Part shown: positions 9,263 to 19,007 of the stretch, in pieces
Numbering within the stretch: position 1 is the first letter of the stretch
Layout of the letters: each line of letters starts with the position of its first letter
Assembly (NCBI GenBank): GCA_944325575.1
Contig: CALVAR010000002.1
Span: 1 to 64,000 of the forward strand
DNA from: Candidatus Gastranaerophilales bacterium
GTDB taxonomy: Bacteria > Cyanobacteriota > Vampirovibrionia > Gastranaerophilales > Gastranaerophilaceae
DNA: 64,000 nt
Direction of reading: 5' to 3'
Made by a program: the position numbers and the translations under genes
The notes under the pieces: model-generated
Databases searched by the model: none
What the model was told of the DNA's origin: nothing
What the model saw: only the letters and a program-made list of their open reading frames with translations

Positions 9263-10543
9263 ATGGATAGATTTGTCGGAATATTCGGGATAATTTTAAT
9301 ACTTGGAATAGCTTATGCGCTCTCAAATAACAGAAAAGCTATTTCTTTAAAAACAATTGTTCCGGGCTTTATATTGCAGATACTTCTTGCGGTATTTGTT
9401 TTAAAAACACCTTTGGGGAAAAATATTTTTCATGCAATCGGGCTTTTTATCCAAAAAATCCTTGATTTTTCTAACGAGGGCGGAAATTTTGTATTCGGTG
9501 TTCTGACAAACAGCCCGGCAAGAATGGAAGAACTCTTCGGCTCGGGGACAGGATTTATATTTGCCTTGAAATTAATACCTACAATAATTTTTATCCTGAT
9601 TCTTGTAAACATACTTTATTACTACGGAATAATGCAAAGAGTCGTAGAACTATGCGCAAAGGTCATGTATAAAATAATGAATGTATCAGGTGCCGAATCT
9701 CTGTCCAATATCGCATCTGCCTTTGTAGGACAGGTAGAGGCGCAGATAATGATTAAACCATATCTGGCAACAATGACAATGTCAGAGCTTCTGGCTTCTA
9801 TGACAGGTTCTATGGCATGTATAGCAGGCGGCGTAATGGCAATGTATGTCGGTATGGGGATTCCGGCAGAGTATCTGCTTGCCGCTTCAATCATGGCAGC
9901 CCCGGGTGCGCTTGTTATTTCGAAAATAGTTTATCCGGAAACCGAAGAATCTCAGACAAAAAATGAAGTAAAAGTAGAAATCAAAAAAACGCATGTAAAC
10001 CTCATTGATTCCATTGCACACGGTGCCTCTGACGGTATGAAAGTTTCCATTAATGTTATTGCAATGCTTATTGCACTGACTGCATTAATAGCAATGGTGG
10101 ACTGGATACTCGGATATGTCGGATTGTTTATGGCAAATGTTTTGCATATGAATCTGTCTTGTATACATATTGATTTGACACACCTGTCATTAAAAGAGAT
10201 TCTGGGCAGTATTTTTTCACTTTTTGCACTTGCGATGGGTGTTCCTTTTAAAGAAGCCATGGATGTAGGTGCATTAATGGGTACAAAACTTGTATTTAAT
10301 GAATTTATAGCATATCTTGATTTGTCGGCGCTAAAACCTGTTTTGAGCCAAAAGAGTATAATTATTGCTTCATTTGCACTATGCGGATTTGCAAATTTGG
10401 GTTCTATTGCAATACAAATAGGCGGTATTGGAGAACTTGCACCTAACAGAAGAAAAGACCTCGCAAAACTCGGTGTCAAAGCTTTGATATGCGGAACATT
10501 GGCATCATACCTTTCAGCCTGTATTGCAGGGATATTGTTGTAA
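9263..10543 (+). CDS. Concentrative nucleoside transporter (NupC/CNT family)
   Basis: A 426-residue inner-membrane protein with about ten hydrophobic segments and the CNT layout: short N-terminal domain (residues 1-70), the gate domain, and the C-terminal Nucleos_tra2 domain. The family core NVSGAESLSNIASAFVGQ is followed by MIKPYL and a Gly-rich helix (SMACIAGGVMAMYVG). It imports nucleosides with H+ or Na+. The frame starts with ATG-TGT-ATG; AAGGA is 7 nt before the second ATG (9263), so that is chosen. It is a single gene 32 bp before tlyA. Confidence 0.92.
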   Translation: MDRFVGIFGIILILGIAYALSNNRKAISLKTIVPGFILQILLAVFVLKTPLGKNIFHAIGLFIQKILDFSNEGGNFVFGVLTNSPARMEELFGSGTGFIFALKLIPTIIFILILVNILYYYGIMQRVVELCAKVMYKIMNVSGAESLSNIASAFVGQVEAQIMIKPYLATMTMSELLASMTGSMACIAGGVMAMYVGMGIPAEYLLAASIMAAPGALVISKIVYPETEESQTKNEVKVEIKKTHVNLIDSIAHGASDGMKVSINVIAMLIALTALIAMVDWILGYVGLFMANVLHMNLSCIHIDLTHLSLKEILGSIFSLFALAMGVPFKEAMDVGALMGTKLVFNEFIAYLDLSALKPVLSQKSIIIASFALCGFANLGSIAIQIGGIGELAPNRRKDLAKLGVKALICGTLASYLSACIAGILL

Positions 10544-10575
10544 TTTAAATTTTTTGTTCGTGTCATAATAAACCT

Positions 10576-11394
10576 ATGGCAAAGAATAAAGAACGATTAG
10601 ATAAAATACTGGTTGATAAGGGCTTTTTTGAAACAAAAAGCAAAGCACAGGGCGCCATTATGGCAGGCGATGTCAAAATTAATGACGAGGTGATAACAAA
10701 AGCCGGATATCAGCTGGAGCTGAAAGATTCTACAAGAATCGAAATAAAATCACTGCCGTTTGTTTCAAGAGGCGGGCTCAAACTGGATAAGGCGCTAAAA
10801 GCTTTTGAAATAGACTTAAACGAAAGATACTGTCTGGATGCAGGTGCATCTACAGGCGGTTTTACCGACTGTATGCTTCAAAACGGAGCAAAATACGTAT
10901 ATGCCGTAGATGTCGGATACGGACAGATTGCATGGAAATTACGTCAGGATAAACGTGTAAAGGTTGTTGAACGCACAAATATAAAGAATTGCGATCCTTC
11001 CGAAATATATGGACAAAATGATATTCTGCCTGATTTTTGTGCAATGGATTTGTCATTTATTTCTATAACAAAAGTGCTTGAAAATATAAAAAGATTGATG
11101 AATCCAGAACATCAGGAGATTGTCTCTTTAATAAAACCGCAGTTTGAAGCCGGTAAGGATCTTGTAGGAAAAAACGGCGTTGTAAGAGAAAAATCCACTC
11201 ATTTAAAAGTAATAAATGACGTGATAGAGTATGCGGAATCAATAGGTCTTTACCCTATGCAGCTCACTTTTTCTCCGATTAAGGGACCTGCAGGCAACAT
11301 AGAATATTTAGTACAACTGGTAAATCATAAGACTGATTTTGATAAAGAATTGATAAGCAAAACTGTGGATGAAGCGAATGCAAAGGAGTTTTAG
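10576..11394 (+). CDS. tlyA: TlyA-family rRNA (cytidine-2'-O)-methyltransferase
   Basis: A 272-residue protein with an N-terminal S4 RNA-binding domain (residues about 5-65) and an FtsJ/RrmJ-like methyltransferase domain. The SAM loop CLDAGASTGGFTDC lies at about residues 85-98, with VDVGYGQ next, then MDLSFIS and LIKPQFE as catalytic-core motifs. TlyA methylates cytidines in 16S and 23S rRNA in other bacteria. The family was once called hemolysin A. It is 6 bp before the phosphoesterase gene, so probably cotranscribed. Confidence 0.92.
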   Translation: MAKNKERLDKILVDKGFFETKSKAQGAIMAGDVKINDEVITKAGYQLELKDSTRIEIKSLPFVSRGGLKLDKALKAFEIDLNERYCLDAGASTGGFTDCMLQNGAKYVYAVDVGYGQIAWKLRQDKRVKVVERTNIKNCDPSEIYGQNDILPDFCAMDLSFISITKVLENIKRLMNPEHQEIVSLIKPQFEAGKDLVGKNGVVREKSTHLKVINDVIEYAESIGLYPMQLTFSPIKGPAGNIEYLVQLVNHKTDFDKELISKTVDEANAKEF

Positions 11395-11400
11395 CACTGT

Positions 11401-12390
11401 ATGAAAAATAGGAGAAATGGGAAAAATAAAAAAAATAAGAAAAACAATCCGTTTTTAAAATATACACTATGGCTTATTCTTCTTGTTTTTGCATATTTCG
11501 GATTCAATGCACTTTCTTATGCACAGCCTCTGAAATTTGCTCATATATCGGATATTCATCTTTCGAACAAGGAAACCGATACCAGCTATAAACTTCTGTC
11601 CCACTCAAAAGAGCTTTTTAAAGACGAAATTGAACAGATAAACTCCGTAAAAGATGTGGATTTTGTAATGATTACGGGCGATTTAATCGATAAACCGAGA
11701 AAAGACCTTCTGGAAACTGCCTGTGATATGCTCGACAGGCTAAAAGCACCCTGGTACTTTACTTTCGGCAACCATGATGCGGCAATAGGCACAAGCTTTA
11801 AGAAAGATAAATACTTTGATTACCTGAAAAAGCGAAACAGGGATCTTAAATCCGATACATTTTATTATTCATTTGTGCCCAAAAGAGGATACAGGGTGAT
11901 TGTACTGGACGGCTCAATTGACAGCAAGATTACTGCTAACGGAGAAATCTCAAAAGAACAGCTGGACTGGCTGGACAGCGAACTGGAAAAAGCGCAAAAT
12001 TCACAACAGATACCGCTGATCTTTTTGCATTTCCCTCTAAAAGAGCCTTTCCCCAGTTTTCACCACAGGATTACAAATGCGGATGAATTTTCCGCAGTAT
12101 TAAATAAATATAAAATCCCTATGGCTGTATTTTCCGGACACTATCACGCAGCAAAAATATACAAAGAAAATAATATTTTGCATGTAAGCACTCCGTCGCT
12201 TGTTTCATACCCTAATGCTTTCAGGATTGTGACCGTTAACAATTTAAAAGACAGAGTTGTATTTACTTTTGATTACAGAGAAACAAGACTCAAAGAACTA
12301 CAGAAAAAAGCAAAAATCATGACTTTTTCTTCTTCAACTCTCGCCGGAGAAGAATCCGACAGAAACGGGATTGTTATTCTTGAAAAATAA
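11401..12390 (+). CDS. Membrane-anchored calcineurin-like metallophosphoesterase
   Basis: A 329-residue protein with a very basic, Lys/Asn-rich cytoplasmic tail (residues 1-20) and one membrane helix (about 21-40). A calcineurin-like phosphoesterase domain follows, and shows the family's motifs in order: ISDIHLS, TGDLID, FGNHD, LHFP and SGHYHAA. The catalytic domain would lie outside the cytoplasmic membrane. Substrates of this class include phosphodiesters and UDP-sugars, and nothing here selects one. It follows tlyA by 6 bp. Confidence 0.87.
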   Translation: MKNRRNGKNKKNKKNNPFLKYTLWLILLVFAYFGFNALSYAQPLKFAHISDIHLSNKETDTSYKLLSHSKELFKDEIEQINSVKDVDFVMITGDLIDKPRKDLLETACDMLDRLKAPWYFTFGNHDAAIGTSFKKDKYFDYLKKRNRDLKSDTFYYSFVPKRGYRVIVLDGSIDSKITANGEISKEQLDWLDSELEKAQNSQQIPLIFLHFPLKEPFPSFHHRITNADEFSAVLNKYKIPMAVFSGHYHAAKIYKENNILHVSTPSLVSYPNAFRIVTVNNLKDRVVFTFDYRETRLKELQKKAKIMTFSSSTLAGEESDRNGIVILEK

Positions 12391-12430
12391 GTTAAAATAA
12401 CATAATAGGATTTAAATTTCGGAGTTTTGT

Positions 12431-13366
12431 ATGAGAGAATCAAAAGGCAAATTTATTGTAAAATTCAGAGGCGTAAGAGGCAGTCATCCTACTCCGGACT
12501 TTAACTATTTGGAATACGGCGGCAATACCGCCTGTATAGAGGTAAATGTTAACGGGTACCTGATTATTCTGGATGCAGGTACGGGAATTATAAAATGCGG
12601 TAATGAACTTATGAAAGAATATGCCGCACAATTCCACAAAGAGCCGATATGTGCGACTATTCTGTTGAGTCATTTGCACAATGACCACATTCAGGGTTTG
12701 CCGTTTTTTAAACCGCTTCATATAAACACTTCAAAAATAAATATTGTCGGATTTTCCGATTATGAAGAAGGTCTTGATAATGTAATCTCTACATTGATGT
12801 TTGATAAATCTTTTCCGCTAAGCCTTAATGATTTAAATACAAAGCTCAGCTTTTATGATATCAATGACAATTATGCACTTGTATTTAATGAAGATGACGA
12901 CACTCCCGAAATGATAAAAATCCAAAACGATGATGACTATTTACCGGAGGGGGAAGAAGTTGTTGTAAGCTGTTTAAAATCGAACTCTCATCCGAAAGAC
13001 GGTGTAATGATTTACAAAATAGCATACAAAGATAAATCTCTGGTTTATGCAACAGATACGGAAGGTTTTGTCGGTGCAAATAAAAAACTGGTTCTTTTTG
13101 CAAGAGACACTGATTTGCTCATCCATGATTCGCAATATACAAGCGAAGAATACCTTAATCCCTATTTTTCCAAACAGGGCTACGGGCACTCCACTTTTGA
13201 TATGGCATTAGAGGCATTTTCGCAGTCAAAAGCAAAATCTCTTGCGTTTTTCCATCTGGATCCGAATTACAATGATGAATTTTTACTTGAGATAGAAAAT
13301 CATTATACTGAAAATTGTAAGAGCTGTTTTATCCCCAAAGAAGGTCAGGAAATTGTACTTCTATAG
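12431..13366 (+). CDS. MBL-fold metal-dependent hydrolase
   Basis: A 311-residue metallo-beta-lactamase-fold protein. It has the opening KFRGVRGSHPTP and YGGNTAC, typical of the phosphodiesterase branch (PhnP/PDE relatives), then SHLHNDHIQG with HxHxDH, ATDTEGF and a late HDSQY/GHS metal-ligand region. Soluble, no signal. Related proteins cleave cyclic phosphodiesters; the substrate here is unknown. GGAG precedes the ATG. Its end overlaps the following small TPR gene by 14 bp. Confidence 0.85.
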   Translation: MRESKGKFIVKFRGVRGSHPTPDFNYLEYGGNTACIEVNVNGYLIILDAGTGIIKCGNELMKEYAAQFHKEPICATILLSHLHNDHIQGLPFFKPLHINTSKINIVGFSDYEEGLDNVISTLMFDKSFPLSLNDLNTKLSFYDINDNYALVFNEDDDTPEMIKIQNDDDYLPEGEEVVVSCLKSNSHPKDGVMIYKIAYKDKSLVYATDTEGFVGANKKLVLFARDTDLLIHDSQYTSEEYLNPYFSKQGYGHSTFDMALEAFSQSKAKSLAFFHLDPNYNDEFLLEIENHYTENCKSCFIPKEGQEIVLL

Positions 13367-13916
13367 AATATTTATAACAATATGTCTGATTTTTGTGCCT
13401 CTGGCAGCTAATGCCAAGATGGACGTCATGAAAATAGACGCACAAAAAAATGCAATTGATCATAATAACCGCGGAGTTATTTATATGCAAGACCGGTATT
13501 ATGCTGCAGCTATCAAAGAATTTCAGATGGCTGTTTTGCTGGATCCCGATACTCAGGCGAGTTCCGTATATTATGCAAACCTTGCCAATTGTTATATGAA
13601 AATCGGCTATCCTGCTTTGGCACAGGATACTTTGCAAAGAGCGGTAAAGCTCCACCCGATGAATTTTGGGCTTTATCAGGATCTTGCAGTTGTTTATAAA
13701 AGGCTTGGAATAACCGATCAGAAGCTAAAACAGTACCAGAAAGAAAGTGCTAAGAATCCTCTTGCGCAGGTTATGGCGGGGCTTATTCTTATGGAACAGG
13801 GGAAAAACGACGCAGGGCTAGCAAAACTGCAGGAGTTTGTTTATACGGAGCCGGATTTAATAATTACAAACGGGGTTAAAAATTATATAGAAAAACATTC
13901 AAGCGTAAGATATTAA
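13353..13916 (+). CDS. Secreted small TPR protein
   Basis: A 187-residue protein with a signal peptide (basic-hydrophobic stretch at residues 5-17, predicted cleavage after ANA at about 21) and two to three tetratricopeptide repeats (residues about 35-135). It would sit in the periplasm. No in-frame ATG exists before the signal; a TTG at 13353 with AAGG 8 nt upstream is the likely start. It overlaps the preceding MBL gene by 14 bp, which suggests coupled translation. No partner is apparent. Confidence 0.75.
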   Translation: MYFYRIFITICLIFVPLAANAKMDVMKIDAQKNAIDHNNRGVIYMQDRYYAAAIKEFQMAVLLDPDTQASSVYYANLANCYMKIGYPALAQDTLQRAVKLHPMNFGLYQDLAVVYKRLGITDQKLKQYQKESAKNPLAQVMAGLILMEQGKNDAGLAKLQEFVYTEPDLIITNGVKNYIEKHSSVRY

Positions 13917-13978
13917 AAAGCAGTTAAAGTGTCATAACAATTATTTTTTCTAATTTTTGTTCGGTTTATAATATACGT

Positions 13979-15832
13979 ATGTTCAATTACGATTTGATAG
14001 TTGTAGGCTCAGGGCACGCCGGATGCGAGGCGGTTATTTCCGCTGCAAAACTGGGGTTAAAGTGTCTTTTGATGACGTTGAACCTTGATAACATTGCGCT
14101 TATGCCCTGCAACCCTGCGGTTGGCGGACCTGCAAAATCCTGTCTGGTGAGAGAAATTGATGCACTTGGCGGAGTGATGGGTATTGTGACTGATGCCACA
14201 TACATGCAGATGAAGATGCTGAATTCATCAAAAGGGCCTGCTGTCCGTGCTTTGCGTGCTCAATCCGATAAAAAAGAATACATGAGATTTATGAGAAATA
14301 TTCTTGAATCATACAGAAATATTTCTCTAAAACAGGCAATGGCAACAGAGCTTATTGTGGAAAATGATACTGTAAAGGGTGTCGTTGACGAATTCGGGCT
14401 GAAATACTATGCGCCATCCGTAATTTTAACAACCGGAACATCTCTTGAGGGCAGATGCTATGTGGGCTTGCAATATGTAAGCGCAGGAAGAATGGGAGAG
14501 CGGGCGGCTTCCGGTTTGTCGCAGTCTCTTGTTAAAAACGGACTTGCATTAAAAAGGCTGAAAACCGGCACACCTGCAAGGGTTGATTCAAGAACCATAG
14601 ATTACTCAAAAATGACAATCCAGCCCGGAGATGAAGAGCTTCACTTTTTCTCTTTTGAACCTGACAGACCTGTTAGAAAACAGTATCCGTGCTATCTTAC
14701 AAGGACGACTGAAAAGACTCACGAAATTATTAAAAACAATCTTGATAAATCACCGCTTTATGCCGGCTTAATCCACGGCATAGGCCCGAGATACTGCCCT
14801 TCCATCGAAGATAAAGTTATAAGGTTTGCACACAATCCTTCACATCATATATTTATTGAACCGGAAGGAAAAGATACATACGAAATTTACGTGCAGGGTT
14901 TTTCAACAAGTCTGCCGGCGGAAGTCCAGGTAGAGATGCTTCATTCCTTGCCCGGATTGGAGAATGTTCATATCATAAAACCCGCCTACGCCGTTGAGTA
15001 TGATGCGGTGCCTGCATTGCAGCTCGGGCATTCGCTTATGACAAAGAAGATAAAAGGACTGTTCTGCGCAGGACAGATTAACGGCACAAGCGGTTATGAA
15101 GAAGCTGCTGCTCAGGGGCTTGTTGCAGGTATAAATGCATTCAATTATCTAAATAATTCCGAAATGCTTGAGCTTTCAAGAAGCAATTCCTACATAGGTA
15201 CACTGATAGATGACCTTGTTACAAAAGATATTGAAGAACCTTACAGAATGCTTACTTCCCGCTCCGAATACAGACTGCTTTTGCGTCAGGACAATGCTGA
15301 TGAAAGACTTACCCCAATAGGACACAAGACAGGTCTTATAAGTGATGAGAGGTACCAGAGATTCCTTGACAAACAGGAACAAATTGTAAAAGAAATTGAA
15401 CGTCTGAAAACAGCAAAACTTTCCCCGTCTGAAGAGGTAAATGCAAAGCTTGCAAAATACAATGAACATATAGACAGAGGCATAAAGCTTGCAGAGCTTG
15501 TTAAAAGACCGAACATCGATTATAAGGTTTTAAAAGAGCTTGATAAAGAGACAGAAGAACTCAATCTGCCGGCAGAAATCTATGAAGAAGCGGAAATTAA
15601 AATCAAGTATGACGGGTACATAAAACGCCAGAATCAGCAGGTTGAAACGCTTGATAAACTGGAAAAAATAAAGATACCTGCAGATTTGGATTACAGCAAA
15701 TTGTCACATATTTCAACGGAAACAAAAGAAAAACTTGCAAAAGTCCGTCCTGCCACACTTGCACAGGCTTCACGCATAGGCGGTGTAAAGCCTGCAGATA
15801 TCTCTGTTTTGATGGTTATGTTAGGAAGATAA
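13979..15832 (+). CDS. mnmG: tRNA uridine-5-carboxymethylaminomethyl modification enzyme MnmG (GidA)
   Basis: A 617-residue FAD protein that, with MnmE, installs cmnm5 on the wobble uridine of tRNAs reading NNA/NNG codons. The dinucleotide loop VVGSGHAGCEA is at residues 8-18, the GidA signature MPCNPAVGGPAKS at about 42-54, and CAGQINGTSGYEEAAAQG near 360. The C-terminal MnmE-interacting helices end in SVLMVMLGR. Length is normal (about 620-630). The next gene on the other strand, kdsA, starts its stop codon immediately at 15833, so the two converge with no gap. mnmE is not in the window. Confidence 0.96.
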   Translation: MFNYDLIVVGSGHAGCEAVISAAKLGLKCLLMTLNLDNIALMPCNPAVGGPAKSCLVREIDALGGVMGIVTDATYMQMKMLNSSKGPAVRALRAQSDKKEYMRFMRNILESYRNISLKQAMATELIVENDTVKGVVDEFGLKYYAPSVILTTGTSLEGRCYVGLQYVSAGRMGERAASGLSQSLVKNGLALKRLKTGTPARVDSRTIDYSKMTIQPGDEELHFFSFEPDRPVRKQYPCYLTRTTEKTHEIIKNNLDKSPLYAGLIHGIGPRYCPSIEDKVIRFAHNPSHHIFIEPEGKDTYEIYVQGFSTSLPAEVQVEMLHSLPGLENVHIIKPAYAVEYDAVPALQLGHSLMTKKIKGLFCAGQINGTSGYEEAAAQGLVAGINAFNYLNNSEMLELSRSNSYIGTLIDDLVTKDIEEPYRMLTSRSEYRLLLRQDNADERLTPIGHKTGLISDERYQRFLDKQEQIVKEIERLKTAKLSPSEEVNAKLAKYNEHIDRGIKLAELVKRPNIDYKVLKELDKETEELNLPAEIYEEAEIKIKYDGYIKRQNQQVETLDKLEKIKIPADLDYSKLSHISTETKEKLAKVRPATLAQASRIGGVKPADISVLMVMLGR

Positions 15833-16654
15833 CTAATTTACCAGTTTAAAAATATCATTACAGATTTTGAAAATATCTTTTGCCATATCAATAGAAAGCA
15901 TATTCGGCCCGTCGCAAAGAGCTTTATCAGGCTCAGGATGGACTTCAAAAAATAATGCTTTCGCACCTGCAGCCATTGCGGCTTTGGCAAGTGTTGATAC
16001 ATACTGTCTTTCACCGGAAGAACAATCACCGCATCCGCCCGGCAGCTGTACACTGTGTGTGGCATCAAAAACAACCGGTACTCCCATTTCCTGCATTATA
16101 GGTATACCACGCATATCCACAACAAGATTGTTGTATCCGAAACTTGTACCTCTGTCAGTAAAAAGTACTCTGTCATTGCCGGAATCTATAACTTTTTGTG
16201 CAAGAGGTTTCATCTGTGCCGGTGCAAGAAACTGTCCCTTTTTGATATTTACAATCTTACCTGTTTTTGCCGCTGCCACAAGCAAATCCGTCTGTCTGCA
16301 CAGAAATGCCGGAATCTGTAAAATATCTGCAACCTCTGCAACGGGCTCTGCCTGTTCCGGTAAATGGATATCCGTTACTATCGGCAGATTGAATTCTTTT
16401 TTTACTTCCGCAAGCATTTCAAGACCTTTTTCCAGACCGGGCCCGCGGAAAGATTTTATGGAGCTTCTGTTTGCTTTGTCAAAAGAAGATTTGAACACAT
16501 AATTTATACCAAGCTCCTGTGTGAGTTTTTTTAATGCTTCCGCAACAGTAAAAAGTATGTCTCTGCTCTCTATAGCACACGGCCCGGCAAGAATTGTGAG
16601 TTTATCTGCTCCTATTTCAAAATTGTTTAGTTTAACTGGCTTTATCTGCGTCAT
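15833..16654 (-). CDS. kdsA: 3-deoxy-8-phosphooctulonate synthase (KDO-8-phosphate synthase)
   Basis: A 273-residue aldolase-fold enzyme that condenses phosphoenolpyruvate with arabinose-5-phosphate to make KDO-8-phosphate for lipopolysaccharide. Recognised by LAGPCAIESRD (residues 21-31), FKSSFDKANRSS, IVTDIHLPEQ, LCRQTDLL, TDRGTSFGYNNLVVDMR and FDATHSVQLPG. KdsA is found almost only in organisms with KDO-containing outer envelopes, so the host is diderm. GGAG lies about 11 nt before the ATG. It is divergent from pilT across a 110-bp promoter region. Confidence 0.96.
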   Translation of the reverse strand: MTQIKPVKLNNFEIGADKLTILAGPCAIESRDILFTVAEALKKLTQELGINYVFKSSFDKANRSSIKSFRGPGLEKGLEMLAEVKKEFNLPIVTDIHLPEQAEPVAEVADILQIPAFLCRQTDLLVAAAKTGKIVNIKKGQFLAPAQMKPLAQKVIDSGNDRVLFTDRGTSFGYNNLVVDMRGIPIMQEMGVPVVFDATHSVQLPGGCGDCSSGERQYVSTLAKAAMAAGAKALFFEVHPEPDKALCDGPNMLSIDMAKDIFKICNDIFKLVN

Positions 16655-16764
16655 AAGTATGATATCTCCGTCTATTTTTTGACAATGATTTGTCTAAATT
16701 GTAAAATCTTTATATAAAATAGTTTAAGTTAATTATAACATCAAAGATATAGTAGGAGCATGAA

Positions 16765-17832
16765 ATGTTAATAGAAGAGTTATTGGAAGATGCAGTGGGC
16801 AAAGGTGCCAGTGATATACATATTTCGGCAAACCTTCCTCCGGTTTTTCGTATAGATGGTAAACTTGTAAGAACAAATTCGGAGGCTCTTACAGCGGAAA
16901 ATGTAGAGTCATTAGTTTTCCCGATTTTGAACAACGAACAGAGAAGAAAACTCGAACAAGACTGGGAACTTGACCTTTCATACGGTATACACGGTCTTGG
17001 CAGATTCCGTGTAAACGTGTATAAGAACAACGGTACATACGCTGCAGCATTCAGAACTATCAATACACAGGTTCCGACTTTTGAATCACTGGGGCTTCCT
17101 CCGATAGTCAGAAAAATTACGGAAAAGCCAAGAGGATTGATACTTGTAACAGGTCCTACAGGTTCCGGTAAATCTACAACTCTGGCGTCTATGATTGACT
17201 ATATCAATGAAAACCGCAACGAACACATTTTGACAATCGAAGACCCTGTGGAATTTGTTCATAAATCTAAAAAGAGCGTTGTTCACCAGAGAGAACTCGG
17301 TCAGGATACCCGTTCATTTGCAAATGCTCTTAAATCCGCTTTGCGTGAAGACCCTGATATTATCCTGGTAGGTGAGATGCGTGACCTTGAGACTATTTCT
17401 CTTGCTATTACGGCGGCAGAAACGGGCCACTTGGTTATGGGTACATTGCACACGTCTTCCGCAAGCCAGACGATTGACCGTATTATTGACGTATTCCCGC
17501 AGGGACAGCAGCAGCAGATTCGTATCATGCTGTCAAACTCTCTTACAGCGGTATTTTCACAGACTCTTTTGCCTAAAATTAATGAAAACGGCGAGAAAAA
17601 AGGCCGTGTAATGGCACAGGAAATCATGGTCGTAAACGGTGCGATTGCCAACCTGATAAGAGAAGGTAAAACTTCACAGATGTATTCCGCTATTCAAACG
17701 GGTGCACAGCACGGTATGCAGACTCTGGAAACTGCACTTGCAAATCTTTATAAGAAAAATCTTGTTTCGGCAGAAGACGCTCTTGCAAAAACAAGCCGTC
17801 CTGACGAATTGAGAAGACTTATAGGTATGTAA
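16765..17832 (+). CDS. pilT: Type IV pilus retraction ATPase PilT
   Basis: A 355-residue secretion-superfamily hexameric ATPase that powers pilus disassembly and twitching. Residues 1-115 are the PAS-like N-domain, Walker A GPTGSGKST is at 130-138, the Asp-box and Walker B ILVGEMRD follow, and His-box GTLHTSSA is present. The PilT-specific AIRNLIRE motif appears as AIANLIRE, with Ala in place of Arg. It is a single gene closed by a strong terminator at 17,853. A pseudopilin is encoded at 2808. No other pil gene is in the window. Confidence 0.94.
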   Translation: MLIEELLEDAVGKGASDIHISANLPPVFRIDGKLVRTNSEALTAENVESLVFPILNNEQRRKLEQDWELDLSYGIHGLGRFRVNVYKNNGTYAAAFRTINTQVPTFESLGLPPIVRKITEKPRGLILVTGPTGSGKSTTLASMIDYINENRNEHILTIEDPVEFVHKSKKSVVHQRELGQDTRSFANALKSALREDPDIILVGEMRDLETISLAITAAETGHLVMGTLHTSSASQTIDRIIDVFPQGQQQQIRIMLSNSLTAVFSQTLLPKINENGEKKGRVMAQEIMVVNGAIANLIREGKTSQMYSAIQTGAQHGMQTLETALANLYKKNLVSAEDALAKTSRPDELRRLIGM

Positions 17833-17852
17833 GAGTCAAATATAATTTTATT

Positions 17853-17883
17853 AAAAGTCCTGTCTTTTAAGACAGGACTTTTT
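17853..17883 (+). terminator. Rho-independent terminator after pilT
   Basis: AAAAGTCCTGTCTT and its reverse complement AAGACAGGACTTTT are separated by TT and followed by TTTG. A perfect 14-bp stem of this kind is a strong intrinsic terminator. The A-rich 5' side would also make it work from the other strand. Confidence 0.9.
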
Positions 17884-17899
17884 GTTTCTTATAAACCAT

Positions 17900-17928
17900 T
17901 TGTATAAAACAGCAAAATAAGGTAAAAT
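17900..17928 (+). promoter_or_regulatory. Putative sigma-70-type promoter of recA
   Basis: TTGTAT (17900-17905) and TAAAAT (17923-17928) are separated by exactly 17 bp and lie 38 bp before the recA start. No SOS box of the E. coli or Bacillus type is seen between the pilT terminator and recA. Confidence 0.55.
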
Positions 17929-17965
17929 AGCATTACTGAGACTATTGTAAAAAGGGGAGATACTA

Positions 17966-18994
17966 ATGGCAGTAAAAGAAAAAGAAGCGGAAACAGTATC
18001 GATTTCCGAAGAAAAGAATAAAGCACTAAAGCTGGCAATTGAAAAAATCGAAAAAGATTTTGGTAAAGGATCTATTATGAAACTCGGCGACAAATCTACC
18101 GTTGCCTGCGATGTAATTCCGACAGGTGCACTGTCACTTGACATTGCACTTGGTATAGGCGGGGTGCCGAGAGGCCGTGTAATTGAGATATACGGACCTG
18201 AATCATCAGGTAAAACAACACTTGCACAGCATATTGTTGCAGAATGCCAGAAAAAAGGCGGTATTGCTGCATTTGTGGATGCGGAACATGCTCTGGATCC
18301 GGAATATGCAAGAGCGCTCGGTGTAAATGTTGATGAATTATTGATTTCACAGCCTGATACAGGAGAGCAGGCTCTGGAAATAGCAGAAGAGCTTGTACGC
18401 TCATCTGCGGTTGATGTTGTTGTGATTGACTCTGTTGCGGCTCTTGTACCTAAGGCAGAGATAGAAGGTGCCATGGAAGACCAGCAGATGGGGCTGCAGG
18501 CACGTTTGATGAGTAAAGCTTTGAGAAAATTAACAGGTATTGTAGGAAAAACAAACACAACTGTTATTTTTATCAACCAGCTGCGCCAAAAAATCGGTGT
18601 TATGTACGGCAATCCTGAAACAACAACCGGCGGTAACGCTCTAAAATATTACTCTTCCGTACGTCTTGATATCAGAAGATGCGACTCTATCAAAAAAGAC
18701 GATAAGGATATCGGAAACAGAGTAAGGGTAAAAGTCGTTAAAAACAAAGTAGCTCCGCCGTTTAAGACTTGTGAATTTGATATTATCTTCGGCAAAGGCA
18801 TATGCAAACTCGGCTGTATTCTTGATGTTGCAGTAAATATGGACATTGTAAAAAAAGCCGGTGCCTGGTTTAGCTACAACGATGAAAAACTCGGACAGGG
18901 CAGAGAAAAAGCAAAGGAATACTTTGAAGCTCATCCGGAAGTCCTTGCCGAAGTAGAGGCAAAAGTCAGAGAAAAACTCGCTGCAGAACGATAA
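17966..18994 (+). CDS. recA: Recombinase RecA
   Basis: A 342-residue DNA-strand-exchange ATPase. Walker A GPESSGKT at residues 77-84, [10 protein letters not shown], the Walker [16 protein letters not shown], the L2-region block [21 protein letters not shown] and [12 protein letters not shown] are all present. The C-terminal tail is short. AAGGGGAG lies before the ATG. It is its own transcription unit between the pilT terminator and the palindromic element at 19,008. It may cooperate with the AddAB-like pair at 20,744-25,763. Confidence 0.98.
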   Translation: MAVKEKEAETVSISEEKNKALKLAIEKIEKDFGKGSIMKLGDKSTVACDVIPTGALSLDIALGIGGVPRGRVIEIYGPESSGKTTLAQHIVAECQKKGGIAAFVDAEHALDPEYARALGVNVDELLISQPDTGEQALEIAEELVRSSAVDVVVIDSVAALVPKAEIEGAMEDQQMGLQARLMSKALRKLTGIVGKTNTTVIFINQLRQKIGVMYGNPETTTGGNALKYYSSVRLDIRRCDSIKKDDKDIGNRVRVKVVKNKVAPPFKTCEFDIIFGKGICKLGCILDVAVNMDIVKKAGAWFSYNDEKLGQGREKAKEYFEAHPEVLAEVEAKVREKLAAER

Positions 18995-19007
18995 TCATTT
19001 GAATGAA

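Noticed and set aside
9952-10566. 204-codon minus-strand frame
   Set aside because: Antisense to the nucleoside transporter, with no start signal and shadow-type composition.
15867-16502. 211-codon plus-strand frame
   Set aside because: Antisense to kdsA, which is unambiguous.
17891-17965. SOS (LexA) box before recA
   Set aside because: No CTG-N10-CAG or GAAC-N4-GTTC pattern was found; only a basal promoter is visible.
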